Shown here: positions 54,620-63,579 of the stretch, one piece after another
How positions within the stretch are numbered: the first letter of the stretch is position 1
Layout: each line of letters starts with the position of its first letter
From: Streptomycetaceae bacterium
Lineage (GTDB): Bacteria; Actinomycetota; Actinomycetes; Nanopelagicales; Nanopelagicaceae
Direction: 5' to 3'
Assembly: GCA_027483765.1 (NCBI GenBank)
Contig: JAIXTW010000003.1
Location: 62,001 to 126,000 of the forward strand
Length of the DNA stretch: 64,000 nucleotides
Made by a program: the position numbers and the translations under genes
The notes under the pieces: model-generated
What the model saw: the letters and a program-made list of their open reading frames with translations, nothing else
Database searches by the model: none
Told to the model about the DNA's origin: nothing

Positions 54620-56105
54620 GACCTTTACCGCCGTGAAACCTAGCGATTCATCCTCATATGGAACTCCGATACATGAAAATTCAGAGGCTGAAGTTGGTAA
54701 TTTGATTTCGAAAGCACACGAGAACGCCCACACTCTGGCCAATCTTTCGCCGGTTGAACTAGCAGCCTTGTTGCGATTGATTGCAGATGAAATTGAGGCG
54801 CAACGTACTCAACTTATTGAAAGTGCTTGCGCAGAAACTGCGCTTCCCGAAGGTCGTATCGGCGGCGAAATCACTCGCACTACAGCTCAATTCAAACTTT
54901 TCGCAAACTTGGTCGAGACTGGCCGTCATCTAAGAGTTGTTATCGATAAGGCCGATCCCAACTACTCCCCTGCTCCACGCCCAGACATCCGTCGGCAAAA
55001 TCAACCGCTCGGAGTAGTCGCAGTGTTTGCAGCGAGCAACTTTCCGTTAGCTTTCTCAGTAGCCGGTGGAGATACTGCTTCAGCTCTGGCCGCCGGCAAC
55101 GCAGTCGTTGCTAAGGCTCATCCGGCACATCCAAACACCTGTGCCATTATGGAAGGTGCGGTAAAGAGCGCACTGATTAAATCTGGTTTACCTGCTGAAC
55201 TCTTTGCCATTGTTCAAGGTGTAAATCCGCAAATCACTCATTGGCTTGCCGGAGATTCCCGAGTGCAAGCAGTTGGATTTACTGGCTCTGAGGCAGTGGG
55301 GCGAATACTTTTAGATATCGCAGCAAAGCGCGAAACACCGATTCCGGTATACGCCGAGATGGGAAGTTTAAATCCTGTCTTCGTGACACGTTCTGCAATT
55401 GCAGAACGATCTGATGAATTAGCTAAAGGGCTGGTTGATTCGGCACTCCTTGGCTCTGGACAATTCTGTACTAAACCTGGCCTGATCTTCGTGCCTGAAA
55501 ACGAGAAGGGTTTCCTCGACCAGCTGAGTTCTCACCTTGCTACGCTGCAAGTTGGACCATTGCTTTCATCATCGATCGCCGATCGTTACAGCGCTGCAAT
55601 CGCAAAACTTTCGCAGTCTGGTGCGGTACAGGTGCGCTCCGGTAAAACTACGGAAACTGGTTTTGGAGTTACCCCCACCGTCTTGATCACCGACTGGAAT
55701 AGTGCGCAATCGACGCCAGGATTACTAGAAGAACATTTTGGTCCCACTACGGTAGTAATCACCGCTTCTGAGAATGACTACGTGAAAATTGCACACGAAC
55801 TTCACGGACAATTAACTGCAACTATTCATGGAACAACAAATGACTCCTACTCGGAACTCCTATCTGTGCTTGCGCAGAAGGCCGGCCGAGTTATTTGGAA
55901 TGCATTTCCAACTGGCGTAGCGGTCACTGAAGCGATGCAGCATGGTGGTCAGTGGCCCGCCTCATCAACGCATACAACCTCTGTTGGTATTGATGCAATC
56001 TATCGATTTATGCGCCCAGTTTCCTATCAATCATTTGCCCAAGATGTTCTCCCACGTGCATTGCAGGATGCCAATCCATGGAAAATCGAACAGCGAATTA
56101 ACTAA
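54618..56105 (+). CDS. Alpha-ketoglutarate-semialdehyde (2,5-dioxovalerate) dehydrogenase
   Basis: This 495-residue aldehyde dehydrogenase has the cofactor loop VGFTGSEAVGRILL, Glu247 in VYAEMGSLNPVFV and catalytic Cys284 in GSGQFCTKPGLIF. It ends the hydroxyproline pathway by oxidising 2,5-dioxovalerate to 2-oxoglutarate. Sequence alone places it in the ALDH superfamily subgroup with MGSxNP, typical of KGSADH, and the four hydroxyproline genes next to it make that substrate likely. It converges on the epimerase gene, the two stops overlapping by four bases. No ribosome binding site is evident. Confidence 0.85.
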   Translation: MTFTAVKPSDSSSYGTPIHENSEAEVGNLISKAHENAHTLANLSPVELAALLRLIADEIEAQRTQLIESACAETALPEGRIGGEITRTTAQFKLFANLVETGRHLRVVIDKADPNYSPAPRPDIRRQNQPLGVVAVFAASNFPLAFSVAGGDTASALAAGNAVVAKAHPAHPNTCAIMEGAVKSALIKSGLPAELFAIVQGVNPQITHWLAGDSRVQAVGFTGSEAVGRILLDIAAKRETPIPVYAEMGSLNPVFVTRSAIAERSDELAKGLVDSALLGSGQFCTKPGLIFVPENEKGFLDQLSSHLATLQVGPLLSSSIADRYSAAIAKLSQSGAVQVRSGKTTETGFGVTPTVLITDWNSAQSTPGLLEEHFGPTTVVITASENDYVKIAHELHGQLTATIHGTTNDSYSELLSVLAQKAGRVIWNAFPTGVAVTEAMQHGGQWPASSTHTTSVGIDAIYRFMRPVSYQSFAQDVLPRALQDANPWKIEQRIN

Positions 56106-57106
56106 ACAATAAATCCGTTGGGGAATGGATCATTTTCATCAAGCATCCAGGTTGATTCACCCATCACCCAGGCACGCCCGGTAATCATCGGAATAATGGC
56201 GTCGAATTTTCCCACTTTTGTATGTTCCTTCACGCGACCCTCGAAGTGAGAACCAATCCACGATTCATTGATGAGAACGTCTCCATCCTTGAATTCACCA
56301 CGGGCAACCATCTGCGCCAATCGCGCCGAGGTTCCAGTTCCGCATGGTGAACGATCAAACCACCCAGGATGAATAGCCATCGCATTTCGCCAATGCAGAG
56401 GTCCTTGGTTGCCAGGAGATATGAAATCTATGTGGTGGCAGATTGCAATATCTGGATTCTCTGGATGTACTGGTCGATTCTGTTCATTGATTGCATCAGA
56501 AATCTTTAGACCAAGATCAAGAAACTTCTGACCGTTTTCTCGTAAAAATTCAATCTTTACTCTATCGATTGGCACAATCGCATAGAAGTTCCCACCGTAG
56601 GCCATGTCATATTTCAACTTTCCAAGACCGGGTACATCAACTTCTTGGTCAAGGGCGTATGAAAACGAGGGAACATTGATGAGCGTCACATTCTTTGCTC
56701 TTCCATCTTCCACAGCTACATCAACGGTTACTAGACCTGCCGGAGTATCGAGGCGAATAGTTGTGACCGGTTCAACCACTGGCACCAATTTCTTCTCCAC
56801 CAGTGCAGTTGCAACTCCAATAGTTCCGTGTCCGCACATTGGCAGGCAGCCTGATACTTCTATGTAGATGACGCCCCAGTCTGCATCTGGCCGAGTAGGT
56901 TTTTGTAGAATCGCTCCACTCATTGCACTGTGTCCACGCGGCTCAAACATCAGCCATTGGCGCCAATAATCTAAATGCTCCATGAAGTACAAGCGCTTTT
57001 CGAACATCGTCGCACCCGGAATTTCACCTATTCCAGAAGTAACCACACGTGTGGGCATGCCCTCGGTATGTGTCTCAACGGTGGAAACTGTGCGCAAGCT
57101 CTTCAT
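56102..57106 (-). CDS. 4-Hydroxyproline 2-epimerase (proline racemase family)
   Basis: This 334-residue enzyme should convert trans-4-hydroxy-L-proline to cis-4-hydroxy-D-proline. The two catalytic cysteines are both present: Cys91 in LPMCGHGTIG and Cys255 in DRSPCGTGTSARLA. A Cys/Cys pair means epimerase or racemase; dehydratases of the family have Thr at the second position. It opens TVETHTEGMPTRVV as usual. The assignment to hydroxyproline rather than proline rests on the neighbouring catabolic genes. It is equivalent to LhpA of pseudomonads. Confidence 0.9.
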   Translation of the reverse strand: MKSLRTVSTVETHTEGMPTRVVTSGIGEIPGATMFEKRLYFMEHLDYWRQWLMFEPRGHSAMSGAILQKPTRPDADWGVIYIEVSGCLPMCGHGTIGVATALVEKKLVPVVEPVTTIRLDTPAGLVTVDVAVEDGRAKNVTLINVPSFSYALDQEVDVPGLGKLKYDMAYGGNFYAIVPIDRVKIEFLRENGQKFLDLGLKISDAINEQNRPVHPENPDIAICHHIDFISPGNQGPLHWRNAMAIHPGWFDRSPCGTGTSARLAQMVARGEFKDGDVLINESWIGSHFEGRVKEHTKVGKFDAIIPMITGRAWVMGESTWMLDENDPFPNGFIV

Positions 57107-57115
57107 GCAAAGGTG

Positions 57116-58009
57116 CTACCGATTCTTAAAGTAAGAGAGCGCGACATCCATCTCACGATGAATCTGTTCCTGCTCATGCTTTGGAAGCGGCAATCTTGGT
57201 AGACGAGTGGGTCCACCGTAGCGACCGACGTGATCCATACCGAGCTTAATTGCCTGGATGAACTCCTTCTTAGAATCCCAATGGAAAACATCGTGAAGGG
57301 CAGCGTACATAGGCGCTGCTTCAGCAAAATTTCCCGAAGTTGCCAGGTTGTACAACTCCATAGATTCCTTAGGAAGCGCATTTGGGAAACCAGCAATCCA
57401 CCCAGAAACTCCAGCAGTTGATAGCTCTAGAAATACATCATCAGCACCAACAATGACCTCTATTCGAGGAGCCAACCGCTTGATCTGCCAGATTCTGCGA
57501 ACATCGCCCGAGAATTCTTTGATTGCTACGACTTCTGGGACTTCTTCCGCAATTCTAGAAACAAGTTTTGGCGTGAGATCAACTTTGGTATCAAATGGAT
57601 TGTTGTAGGCGATTATCGGCATACCAACTTTTGCGACCTCTTTGTAATGTGCAATTACTTCGTCATCAGAGGCGCGATATGCATTTGGGGGCAGCAGCAT
57701 CACCGCTCCAGCACCAGCCTTTTGCGCATGTTCCGCCCACTTGCAAGACTCGGTTGCGCCATAAGCGGCGACTCCTGGAACAACGCTGAAACCTTTAGGC
57801 GCAGCTGCGACCGCAACTTCGACCATCTTCGCTCGTTCTTCCGGTGTGAGTACTTGGTATTCACCAAGTGAACCATTTGGAATTACTCCGTGTGTTCCAT
57901 TCGCGGCAAGCCATGAAACATGTTCTGCATACTTATCGAAATCGACAGAGAGGTCAGATTTAAATGGGGTTGCGGTAGCTGTCAGGACGCCGTGCCATGG
58001 TTTTGTCAT
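57116..58009 (-). CDS. 1-Pyrroline-4-hydroxy-2-carboxylate deaminase (DHDPS/NAL family)
   Basis: This 297-residue class I aldolase-fold enzyme has the Schiff-base Lys164 in VVAIKEFSGD and the active-site Tyr135 in IIAYNNPFD, with GSLGEYQVLTPEER near 46-60. In hydroxyproline clusters this family removes ammonia and water from the pyrroline to give 2,5-dioxovalerate. The family alone cannot exclude other keto-acid aldolase roles; context decides. It starts 22 bases after the FAD subunit gene and ends nine bases before the epimerase gene. Confidence 0.87.
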   Translation of the reverse strand: MTKPWHGVLTATATPFKSDLSVDFDKYAEHVSWLAANGTHGVIPNGSLGEYQVLTPEERAKMVEVAVAAAPKGFSVVPGVAAYGATESCKWAEHAQKAGAGAVMLLPPNAYRASDDEVIAHYKEVAKVGMPIIAYNNPFDTKVDLTPKLVSRIAEEVPEVVAIKEFSGDVRRIWQIKRLAPRIEVIVGADDVFLELSTAGVSGWIAGFPNALPKESMELYNLATSGNFAEAAPMYAALHDVFHWDSKKEFIQAIKLGMDHVGRYGGPTRLPRLPLPKHEQEQIHREMDVALSYFKNR

Positions 58010-58031
58010 AGGAGAAAGTTATCCCTTAACG

Positions 58032-59366
58032 TCATTTAATTCCATCGGTTAGCGCACCCAGTGAGATTGGCGCTGCTATTGGTCTATTGCTATATGCGAT
58101 TCTTTCTTGATCAGTTACTTGGCATTGAGTCTGAACTCCGATTATCTCGCTTACATTTCGAGAGCAAATGCGCCCTTGACACATCCCCATGCCGGCCCGA
58201 GTAAATAACTTGGAGGTTCTAGCATCGTTAGCGGAAAGCTCGGTGACGGAGCTACAAATTTCACCCAATGAAACTTCTTCGCAACGACAAACCTTACTTT
58301 CCGAACGTAACCACCCCTGCCATCCGTTGCCAACCGGATAACTTACTTGCAGCGCCCGCGCGAACTTTTGCAATCGATAACGTTGAAAACGTAATCGGAG
58401 CGAAATTCCGAGTCCTAAAGCAGAAAGTCCAGCAATGCGACCCTCAATCAACGCGAGGTCGGCGCCACCAATACCAGTGGCCTCACCAGCAATCCAGATA
58501 TTTGGTTGTGAACTTCTTTGATGATTATCAACAGCAAAGATTACTGTTCCATCTAAGTCCACGATCTGCTTGCAACCCAAGATTCCACCCAACGTGACAT
58601 CAGGTGAAAATCCCCAACCAGCCGCAACGACATCGCAGTGAACTTTGGAAACAATCTTTTTAGTTGTGAGATCTTTCGACACCTTGGCAATTGTTGCGCT
58701 CTTTCCATCAAATGCGACGACAGCCTGATTAAAGCGAATCTTTAACTTGTACTTCGCAATTTTTCTAATGTAGTACAACAGCTCTAACGCTTTCTGCGGA
58801 TTCAGGGCCAGCGCGACGGGTGACATAAGCCAGCGCAACGGTGAATGCGCTTCCACGATTCCTACGACATCTGCGCCGGCGGCGGCCAAACCAACAGCTA
58901 CTGGTAAAAGAAAAGGGCCAGTGCCTGTAATCAGAATCTGCTGGCCAGCCATGACGTTATGACCCTTGAGCAGAGCCTGAGCTGCGCCGGGCGTCATCAC
59001 ACCAGGTCGCTCCCAGCCAGTAAATGGAATAGCGCGATCGTGCGCACCGGTAGCGAGAATAATTTTCTGCACAGTAATAGATGACTCAATGCCATCAGCT
59101 AAGTAGTTCAGGGTGATCGAATTCTCGCCAGGAACTGCGCTCCAAATCTGCGCTCCGCTAATGTGAATGACGTTCTTTCTTTCGCGCAGTGCCTCGAAGT
59201 ACTTTTCGCTACGCCCAGATTTATAACCCTCAACCTGGTTGAGATGGCGCCAATACTGCCCACCCGGACGCGGCGCCGAATCAATAACAACAATTTCTTC
59301 GCCACCTTGTGCTGCAGTCATCGCAGCAGCAAGTCCTGCCGGGCCGGCACCAACGATGGCGATCAT
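58032..59366 (-). CDS. D-hydroxyproline dehydrogenase, NAD(P)/FAD-type subunit (HcnB-like)
   Basis: This 444-residue protein begins with the dinucleotide motif MIAIVGAGPAGLAAAMTAAQGG and carries ITGTGPFLLPVAVGLAAAGADVVG and IWIAGEATGIGGADLALIEGRIAG, typical of HcnB-like oxidoreductases. The C-terminus has a BFD-like 2Fe-2S segment: CRCEEVSLGEI, then GMGMCQGRICSRNV. With the small 2Fe-2S and DAO-type subunits it should form the three-part membrane-linked dehydrogenase known from hydroxyproline operons. Four-base overlaps join the three genes. Confidence 0.85.
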   Translation of the reverse strand: MIAIVGAGPAGLAAAMTAAQGGEEIVVIDSAPRPGGQYWRHLNQVEGYKSGRSEKYFEALRERKNVIHISGAQIWSAVPGENSITLNYLADGIESSITVQKIILATGAHDRAIPFTGWERPGVMTPGAAQALLKGHNVMAGQQILITGTGPFLLPVAVGLAAAGADVVGIVEAHSPLRWLMSPVALALNPQKALELLYYIRKIAKYKLKIRFNQAVVAFDGKSATIAKVSKDLTTKKIVSKVHCDVVAAGWGFSPDVTLGGILGCKQIVDLDGTVIFAVDNHQRSSQPNIWIAGEATGIGGADLALIEGRIAGLSALGLGISLRLRFQRYRLQKFARALQVSYPVGNGWQGWLRSESKVCRCEEVSLGEICSSVTELSANDARTSKLFTRAGMGMCQGRICSRNVSEIIGVQTQCQVTDQERIAYSNRPIAAPISLGALTDGIK

Positions 59367-59626
59367 TTGCTACTCCTAATCTGATCACCAGGCGCGATTT
59401 CTACAAGACAAGCTCTTTGATTTGCGACTTCATTGACTACAACAACGCAATCAAAGCAAACACCGATACCGCAGAAGATGAGCCGTGGTTCATTTCCAAA
59501 GCGGGTCTGTCGCAACTCTCGGACACCAGATTCCATCAGCGCAGCTGCAATTGATTGGCCGCGAACACCTTCATGTGCAACGCCATTGAAAGTGAATGAA
59601 ATCTTTTGGCTCGCGCTATTACTCAT
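59363..59626 (-). CDS. D-hydroxyproline dehydrogenase, 2Fe-2S subunit (HcnA-like)
   Basis: This 87-residue ferredoxin-like protein has its cluster ligands at C52, C57, C60 and C73 in IFCGIGVCFDCVVVV and QRACLVE. It begins with a beta-grasp start and VRGQSIAAALMESG. It would pass electrons within the dehydrogenase. Both its ends overlap the adjacent subunit genes by four bases. Confidence 0.87.
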   Translation of the reverse strand: MSNSASQKISFTFNGVAHEGVRGQSIAAALMESGVRELRQTRFGNEPRLIFCGIGVCFDCVVVVNEVANQRACLVEIAPGDQIRSSK

Positions 59627-60765
59627 TTCAAGACCTCAGCGAATCTCTTCGGCGAGAATGCATGTGGATCCATGAACGAGTCTCTGCCCAGAATTGCATC
59701 GGTGATGAGCGCAGCAGAGCCAGGGGCTAACCCAATTCCAGCGCCCTCATGTCCGGCCGAGTGCCAGAAACCCTTCACTGTGGAATCCTCGCCAATCAAT
59801 GGAAGGTGATCTGGGGCGTAAGGCCTAAAGCCTCGATATACCCGCAGCAGTTGAACATCGCGCAAGATAGGAAAGAGTGATGTTGCTTGAGCTGCCAGTT
59901 TGCGAACGATCTCATAATTCATAGTTGAATCGAAACCGATTCTTTCGCGACTTGCTCCAATCAGAATTGTTCCGCTACGGGTACCTTCAACCACCGTACT
60001 TGTCTGCAAATCCGCATCACTACTGGCCACATTCACCACGTAATCCGAGTCATAGACTTTATGGAAGATGTATTGCGGTGCTGGTTCGGTGACCAAAATG
60101 AATCCGCGCCTTGGAGCAACCGGTAGATATGAATCTGCTAGGGCGGCTATCTCGCCAGCCCACGTGCCGGCGGCATTGATAACAATGGGCGAAGAATATT
60201 CACCAGTGCTTGTAACAACGCCCTTCATTGCGCCATGGGCAAGATTGAAACCAAGCACCTTCGAGCGCATAACCAGTTCTCCACCTCGAGCGATAACGCT
60301 CTGAATTATGCGAGCCGCAGCGAGCATAGGTTGGCATTGCGCGTCTTGGGGATAGAGGACGCCAGACGAAAGTTCGGGGTGCAGATACGGCTCGAGTTCA
60401 TGCAAACGAACGGAATCAAGTTTCTCCGTGATGACGCCGTGTTTTGATTGCGATTGTGCCAGTGCCATCAGCTGCGAATCATCTGTGCGGGCAACAACAA
60501 CGCCGCCCTTGGCTTCCAATTCAAAAGAATCTCCAACATCTTCCTGCATCTCAAACCATAAATCTCGAGATTTCAGTGCGAGCGTAAGTTCAGGACCCGG
60601 ATCTTTATCTGAAACAAGAATGTTTCCCTCACCGGCACCGGTAGTACCACTAGCCACAGTGCCTCTATCGATAATCAGTACCTTTAAACCTGCGTTGGTG
60701 AGTGAGAGCGCAGCACAGGCGCCAACGATTCCAGCACCAATAACTATCGCATCAGGATTTTTCAT
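59623..60765 (-). CDS. D-hydroxyproline dehydrogenase, D-amino-acid-oxidase-like subunit (HcnC-like)
   Basis: This 380-residue FAD protein starts MKNPDAIVIGAGIVGACAAL, the FAD dinucleotide motif, and ends with RVYRGFRPYAPDHLPLIGE and WHSAGHEGAGIGLAPGSAALITDAILG, typical of the DAO/GlyOX family. It should oxidise cis-4-hydroxy-D-proline to the pyrroline. The ORF-track start is 13 codons earlier, inside the HIT gene; the ATG at 60765 follows that gene by 10 bases and places the FAD motif at the expected distance. Confidence 0.87.
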   Translation of the reverse strand: MKNPDAIVIGAGIVGACAALSLTNAGLKVLIIDRGTVASGTTGAGEGNILVSDKDPGPELTLALKSRDLWFEMQEDVGDSFELEAKGGVVVARTDDSQLMALAQSQSKHGVITEKLDSVRLHELEPYLHPELSSGVLYPQDAQCQPMLAAARIIQSVIARGGELVMRSKVLGFNLAHGAMKGVVTSTGEYSSPIVINAAGTWAGEIAALADSYLPVAPRRGFILVTEPAPQYIFHKVYDSDYVVNVASSDADLQTSTVVEGTRSGTILIGASRERIGFDSTMNYEIVRKLAAQATSLFPILRDVQLLRVYRGFRPYAPDHLPLIGEDSTVKGFWHSAGHEGAGIGLAPGSAALITDAILGRDSFMDPHAFSPKRFAEVLK

Positions 60766-60775
60766 CAGTGACTCG

Positions 60776-61180
60776 CTAGCGCACAATCTCATCGTGCACT
60801 GCACTCAGTTGTGAGTCCGTCGCAGCGGCGATATCCCACGGTTTGTGAAGTCCATCATCGCTCCATCGCGGAATCACGTGCATGTGTAAATGAAAGACGG
60901 TTTGCCAACCGGCCTCGCGATTCATTTGAAATATCGTTGTTCCTTGCGACCCTAACTTTGTCTGCAATAGATCGGCGACCTCTTTAGCCACCGCGGCAAC
61001 AAGGGAGTATGTCTGCGCATCAGAATCGTGAATATCGATTACATGCTTCTTCGGAATAACAAGCGTGTGGCCTTTAGCTGCCGGAAAAATATCTAGAAAT
61101 GCAAAACAGTCTTGGTTTTCAAAGACTTTGCGAGAGGGAATTGCGCCTTCAATTATCTTGCAGAAAAGACACTCACTCAT
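60776..61180 (-). CDS. HIT family protein
   Basis: This 134-residue protein begins CLFCKIIEGAIPSRKVFENQDCFAFLDIFPAAKGHTLVIPKKHV and carries the histidine triad HLHMHVIPRW. It matches the Hint branch, which hydrolyses nucleoside phosphoramidates. It is the second HIT protein in this window; the other is the Ap4A phosphorylase-like gene beside thrS. It overlaps the DUF2236 gene by eight bases and precedes the hydroxyproline genes. Confidence 0.92.
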   Translation of the reverse strand: MSECLFCKIIEGAIPSRKVFENQDCFAFLDIFPAAKGHTLVIPKKHVIDIHDSDAQTYSLVAAVAKEVADLLQTKLGSQGTTIFQMNREAGWQTVFHLHMHVIPRWSDDGLHKPWDIAAATDSQLSAVHDEIVR

Positions 61181-62084
61181 TTACCGATTCTATTCTTCGG
61201 ATTCGCTCGCGGGCAATCCTCTGCGAAGGTGATTCATGGCCCAAGATGTATGAGAGAAACGAAAGGAGAATTCGACTCACTTTTAACCAAGCTTTTGAAC
61301 GGCGCTTTAGCCCTAAAACTTTGAGAAATGGTTCATCTATCGTGGCAATCGCGGCATTGCGCAGAATTGCATAGAAGAAGAGGCCACCTCTACCAAATGG
61401 GGGTTTGAGGATGAAGCGAACAATCGGAGGCGTCATCGCTATCGACGCTACATCCTCTCTCACGAATCGAGCCATCTCAGCCTCAAGTTCGCGCATTGAA
61501 AGTGGAGCCGAATGCAGGCCCAGCGGCTCAGCACTTTTCGCCCACTCATGTATATATCGATCACCGATGTCATGTGTGTCATAGCCCAGCTCTTGGAATG
61601 TTCGTAGGAACGAATCCGTGAAGGCGCAGTGCACCCACAACAGGTATCTCGGATCATTTGCCGCATATGAATGAGTCTCTTGGTTCTTATCAGGGTAATA
61701 ACCTACAACTCGTTTATGAATCTCATTTACTCGCTGGGCTTCGCGGGCAATCGCCTCGGTAGAACCGAAAGATGTAATGGTCAGCCATCTAGTAGTTCGC
61801 TCCAAGCGACCAAGTGGATCAGAGTCATATTGCGAATGTTCAGCAACTCCTGTCAGTGCTGCAGGATGTGCCGCTTGCATAAGAAGAGCTCGAATTCCAC
61901 CAACGATTGTTGAAATACAGCCATGGACTTCCCACACTGCACTTGCCGGACCGAAATATCCGATGTCGTTACCAATCGCCATCTGCGCCGACCAAGCGGG
62001 TGCTCCACTGGAATCTCCCGATACCGTTTTTCGAAAAGAGTCCGCGGCTCGATTTCCGCCTAGAAGCCCGACAATCTTGTGCAC
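61173..62084 (-). CDS. DUF2236 / MpaB-like oxygenase family protein
   Basis: This 303-residue protein has GPASAVWEVHGCISTIVGGIRALLMQAAHPAALTGVAEHSQYDSDPLGRLERTTRWLTITSFGSTEAI, the core of the DUF2236 family that includes latex-clearing and mycophenolate-pathway oxygenases with His-ligated haem. The AAHP region supplies a candidate haem ligand. The start is GTG. Substrate is unknown. It lies between the alpha/beta hydrolase and HIT genes. Confidence 0.82.
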   Translation of the reverse strand: MHKIVGLLGGNRAADSFRKTVSGDSSGAPAWSAQMAIGNDIGYFGPASAVWEVHGCISTIVGGIRALLMQAAHPAALTGVAEHSQYDSDPLGRLERTTRWLTITSFGSTEAIAREAQRVNEIHKRVVGYYPDKNQETHSYAANDPRYLLWVHCAFTDSFLRTFQELGYDTHDIGDRYIHEWAKSAEPLGLHSAPLSMRELEAEMARFVREDVASIAMTPPIVRFILKPPFGRGGLFFYAILRNAAIATIDEPFLKVLGLKRRSKAWLKVSRILLSFLSYILGHESPSQRIARERIRRIESVNE

Positions 62085-62109
62085 GTGTCTAGTTTAACGC
62101 AGCAGTCGT

Positions 62110-62874
62110 TTAATGCGATTCGATGAAAATCTGAGAATTCTTGTAGATAATCTCTGCGTCATAATCTAGCGGCGCAACATGATAACTATTGACCAATTCG
62201 ATTCTACTCTTCTCTTTCGAGCCAATCTCTCGAAGAATAATTTCAGTGTTAGAGACCGGCAATGTGTGGTCTTCCGCGCTATGAAATAACTGGACCGGCA
62301 ATGTGACGCGCGGGAGCTCGCTCCGAGTTTTGCTGCACATCTTAAGCAGTTGATAAACACCCACGATTGGATTCGCGTCGTAACCTAGTTCTGTTACCCC
62401 TGGTCGCTTAATGTCATCGCCAATAGAGCTCCGATATTTCATGAAACGACTCACGACCCACGCTAATTGTGGAGGGACAAATCTCAGATGGATCATTGGG
62501 TTGACCAAAATTAGGCCTGCCAACTCATTGGAATATCGAGCGGCAACATTTAAAGAAGTTGTTCCACCCATAGAAAAACCGATGAGAAAAACTTTCTCGC
62601 AGGTTCGCAGCAAGGACTGCAAATCACTCTCAACCTTAGCTGGCCATTCTTGCCACTTCACCTCATTCAAATCTTTAGGTGAAGTTCCATGTCCGGGCAG
62701 CAATGGAACTTTGACGGTATATCCGTGGCTATTTAAGTACTCCGCCCAAGGACGCATCGCAGCCGGAGAGCCAGTAAATCCATGTACCAAGAGCACGCCG
62801 ATCTTTGAATTCGCCCCGTGACCGTCGGCGCTCCAATCTCTCAATAAATCGGCTGATGAATCGTGGCTCTTCAT
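62110..62874 (-). CDS. Alpha/beta hydrolase, carboxylesterase/monoacylglycerol lipase-like
   Basis: This 254-residue protein has the oxyanion motif LLVHGFTGSPAAMRPWAEYL, the nucleophile elbow GFSMGGTTS and an Asp in HSAEDHTLPVSN, with the late His in NSYHVAPLDYD. The pattern fits Est30/monoglyceride lipase-like esterases. No signal peptide is seen, so it acts in the cytosol. Substrate is unknown. Confidence 0.87.
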   Translation of the reverse strand: MKSHDSSADLLRDWSADGHGANSKIGVLLVHGFTGSPAAMRPWAEYLNSHGYTVKVPLLPGHGTSPKDLNEVKWQEWPAKVESDLQSLLRTCEKVFLIGFSMGGTTSLNVAARYSNELAGLILVNPMIHLRFVPPQLAWVVSRFMKYRSSIGDDIKRPGVTELGYDANPIVGVYQLLKMCSKTRSELPRVTLPVQLFHSAEDHTLPVSNTEIILREIGSKEKSRIELVNSYHVAPLDYDAEIIYKNSQIFIESH

Positions 62875-62931
62875 ATCGAAAATGGTAAGGCTTAAGTATT
62901 GTCAGAGCCATCATCTAGAGTTCGTTGCGTG

Positions 62932-63579
62932 ATGGATAATTCTTGGCAAACAACTTTGCAGGATTTAGGGCGTTTGCTAGTTGATACAACCTTTGTCGTC
63001 ATTGATTTGGAAACTACTGGAGGAGCGCCCCATATCGGTGCGGCAATTACTGAAATTGGCGCGGTGAAAGTTAAGGGAGGTAAAACTCTTGGTGAATTTG
63101 AAACTTTTGTAAATCCAGGACACCCCATTCCTACATATATTTCTGAGTTAACCTCAATTACTGACGAGATGGTTAGCGCCGCTCCTTCAATTGCATCGCT
63201 ACTTCCAGAGCTTTTCGAATTCTTGGGAGATCATCAGGAGACAGTGCTGGTTGCACAGAATGCTCCCTTTGATCTCTCATTTTTAAAGCATTACTCCCGT
63301 GAGCACAATTTTGCCTGGCCACAATTTTCGATCCTTGATACCGCAATCATTGCCCGCAAAGTGCTAACTCGAGATGAAGTACCCAACTGTAGATTGGGTA
63401 CTTTGGCTCAATTCTTTGGCACAACGACAACCCCAAATCACAGGGCGCTAGATGACGCTCGAGCTACCGTCGATGTATTGCATGGTTTGATTGAAAGACT
63501 TGGAACCTTCGATGTTTACACACTCGAAGAACTGCAGAATTTTGGCAAGCGAACTAAGAAGCCGAAATCTCCTGCGTAA
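62932..63579 (+). CDS. DEDDh 3'-5' exonuclease, DnaQ-like
   Basis: This 215-residue protein carries all three exonuclease motifs: FVVIDLETTGG (Exo I), LVAQNAPFDLSFL (Exo II) and NHRALDDARATVD (Exo III with the catalytic His). It resembles the epsilon-type domain that mycobacteria fuse to a UvrC-like GIY-YIG domain, but here it stands alone. The ORF track starts at TTG; the ATG at 62932 is preferred. Its stop overlaps trpD convergently by 26 bases. Confidence 0.88.
   Translation: MDNSWQTTLQDLGRLLVDTTFVVIDLETTGGAPHIGAAITEIGAVKVKGGKTLGEFETFVNPGHPIPTYISELTSITDEMVSAAPSIASLLPELFEFLGDHQETVLVAQNAPFDLSFLKHYSREHNFAWPQFSILDTAIIARKVLTRDEVPNCRLGTLAQFFGTTTTPNHRALDDARATVDVLHGLIERLGTFDVYTLEELQNFGKRTKKPKSPA

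Noticed and set aside
56102-57106. trans-3-hydroxyproline dehydratase
   Set aside because: The second catalytic residue is Cys255 rather than Thr, so epimerase or racemase is expected.
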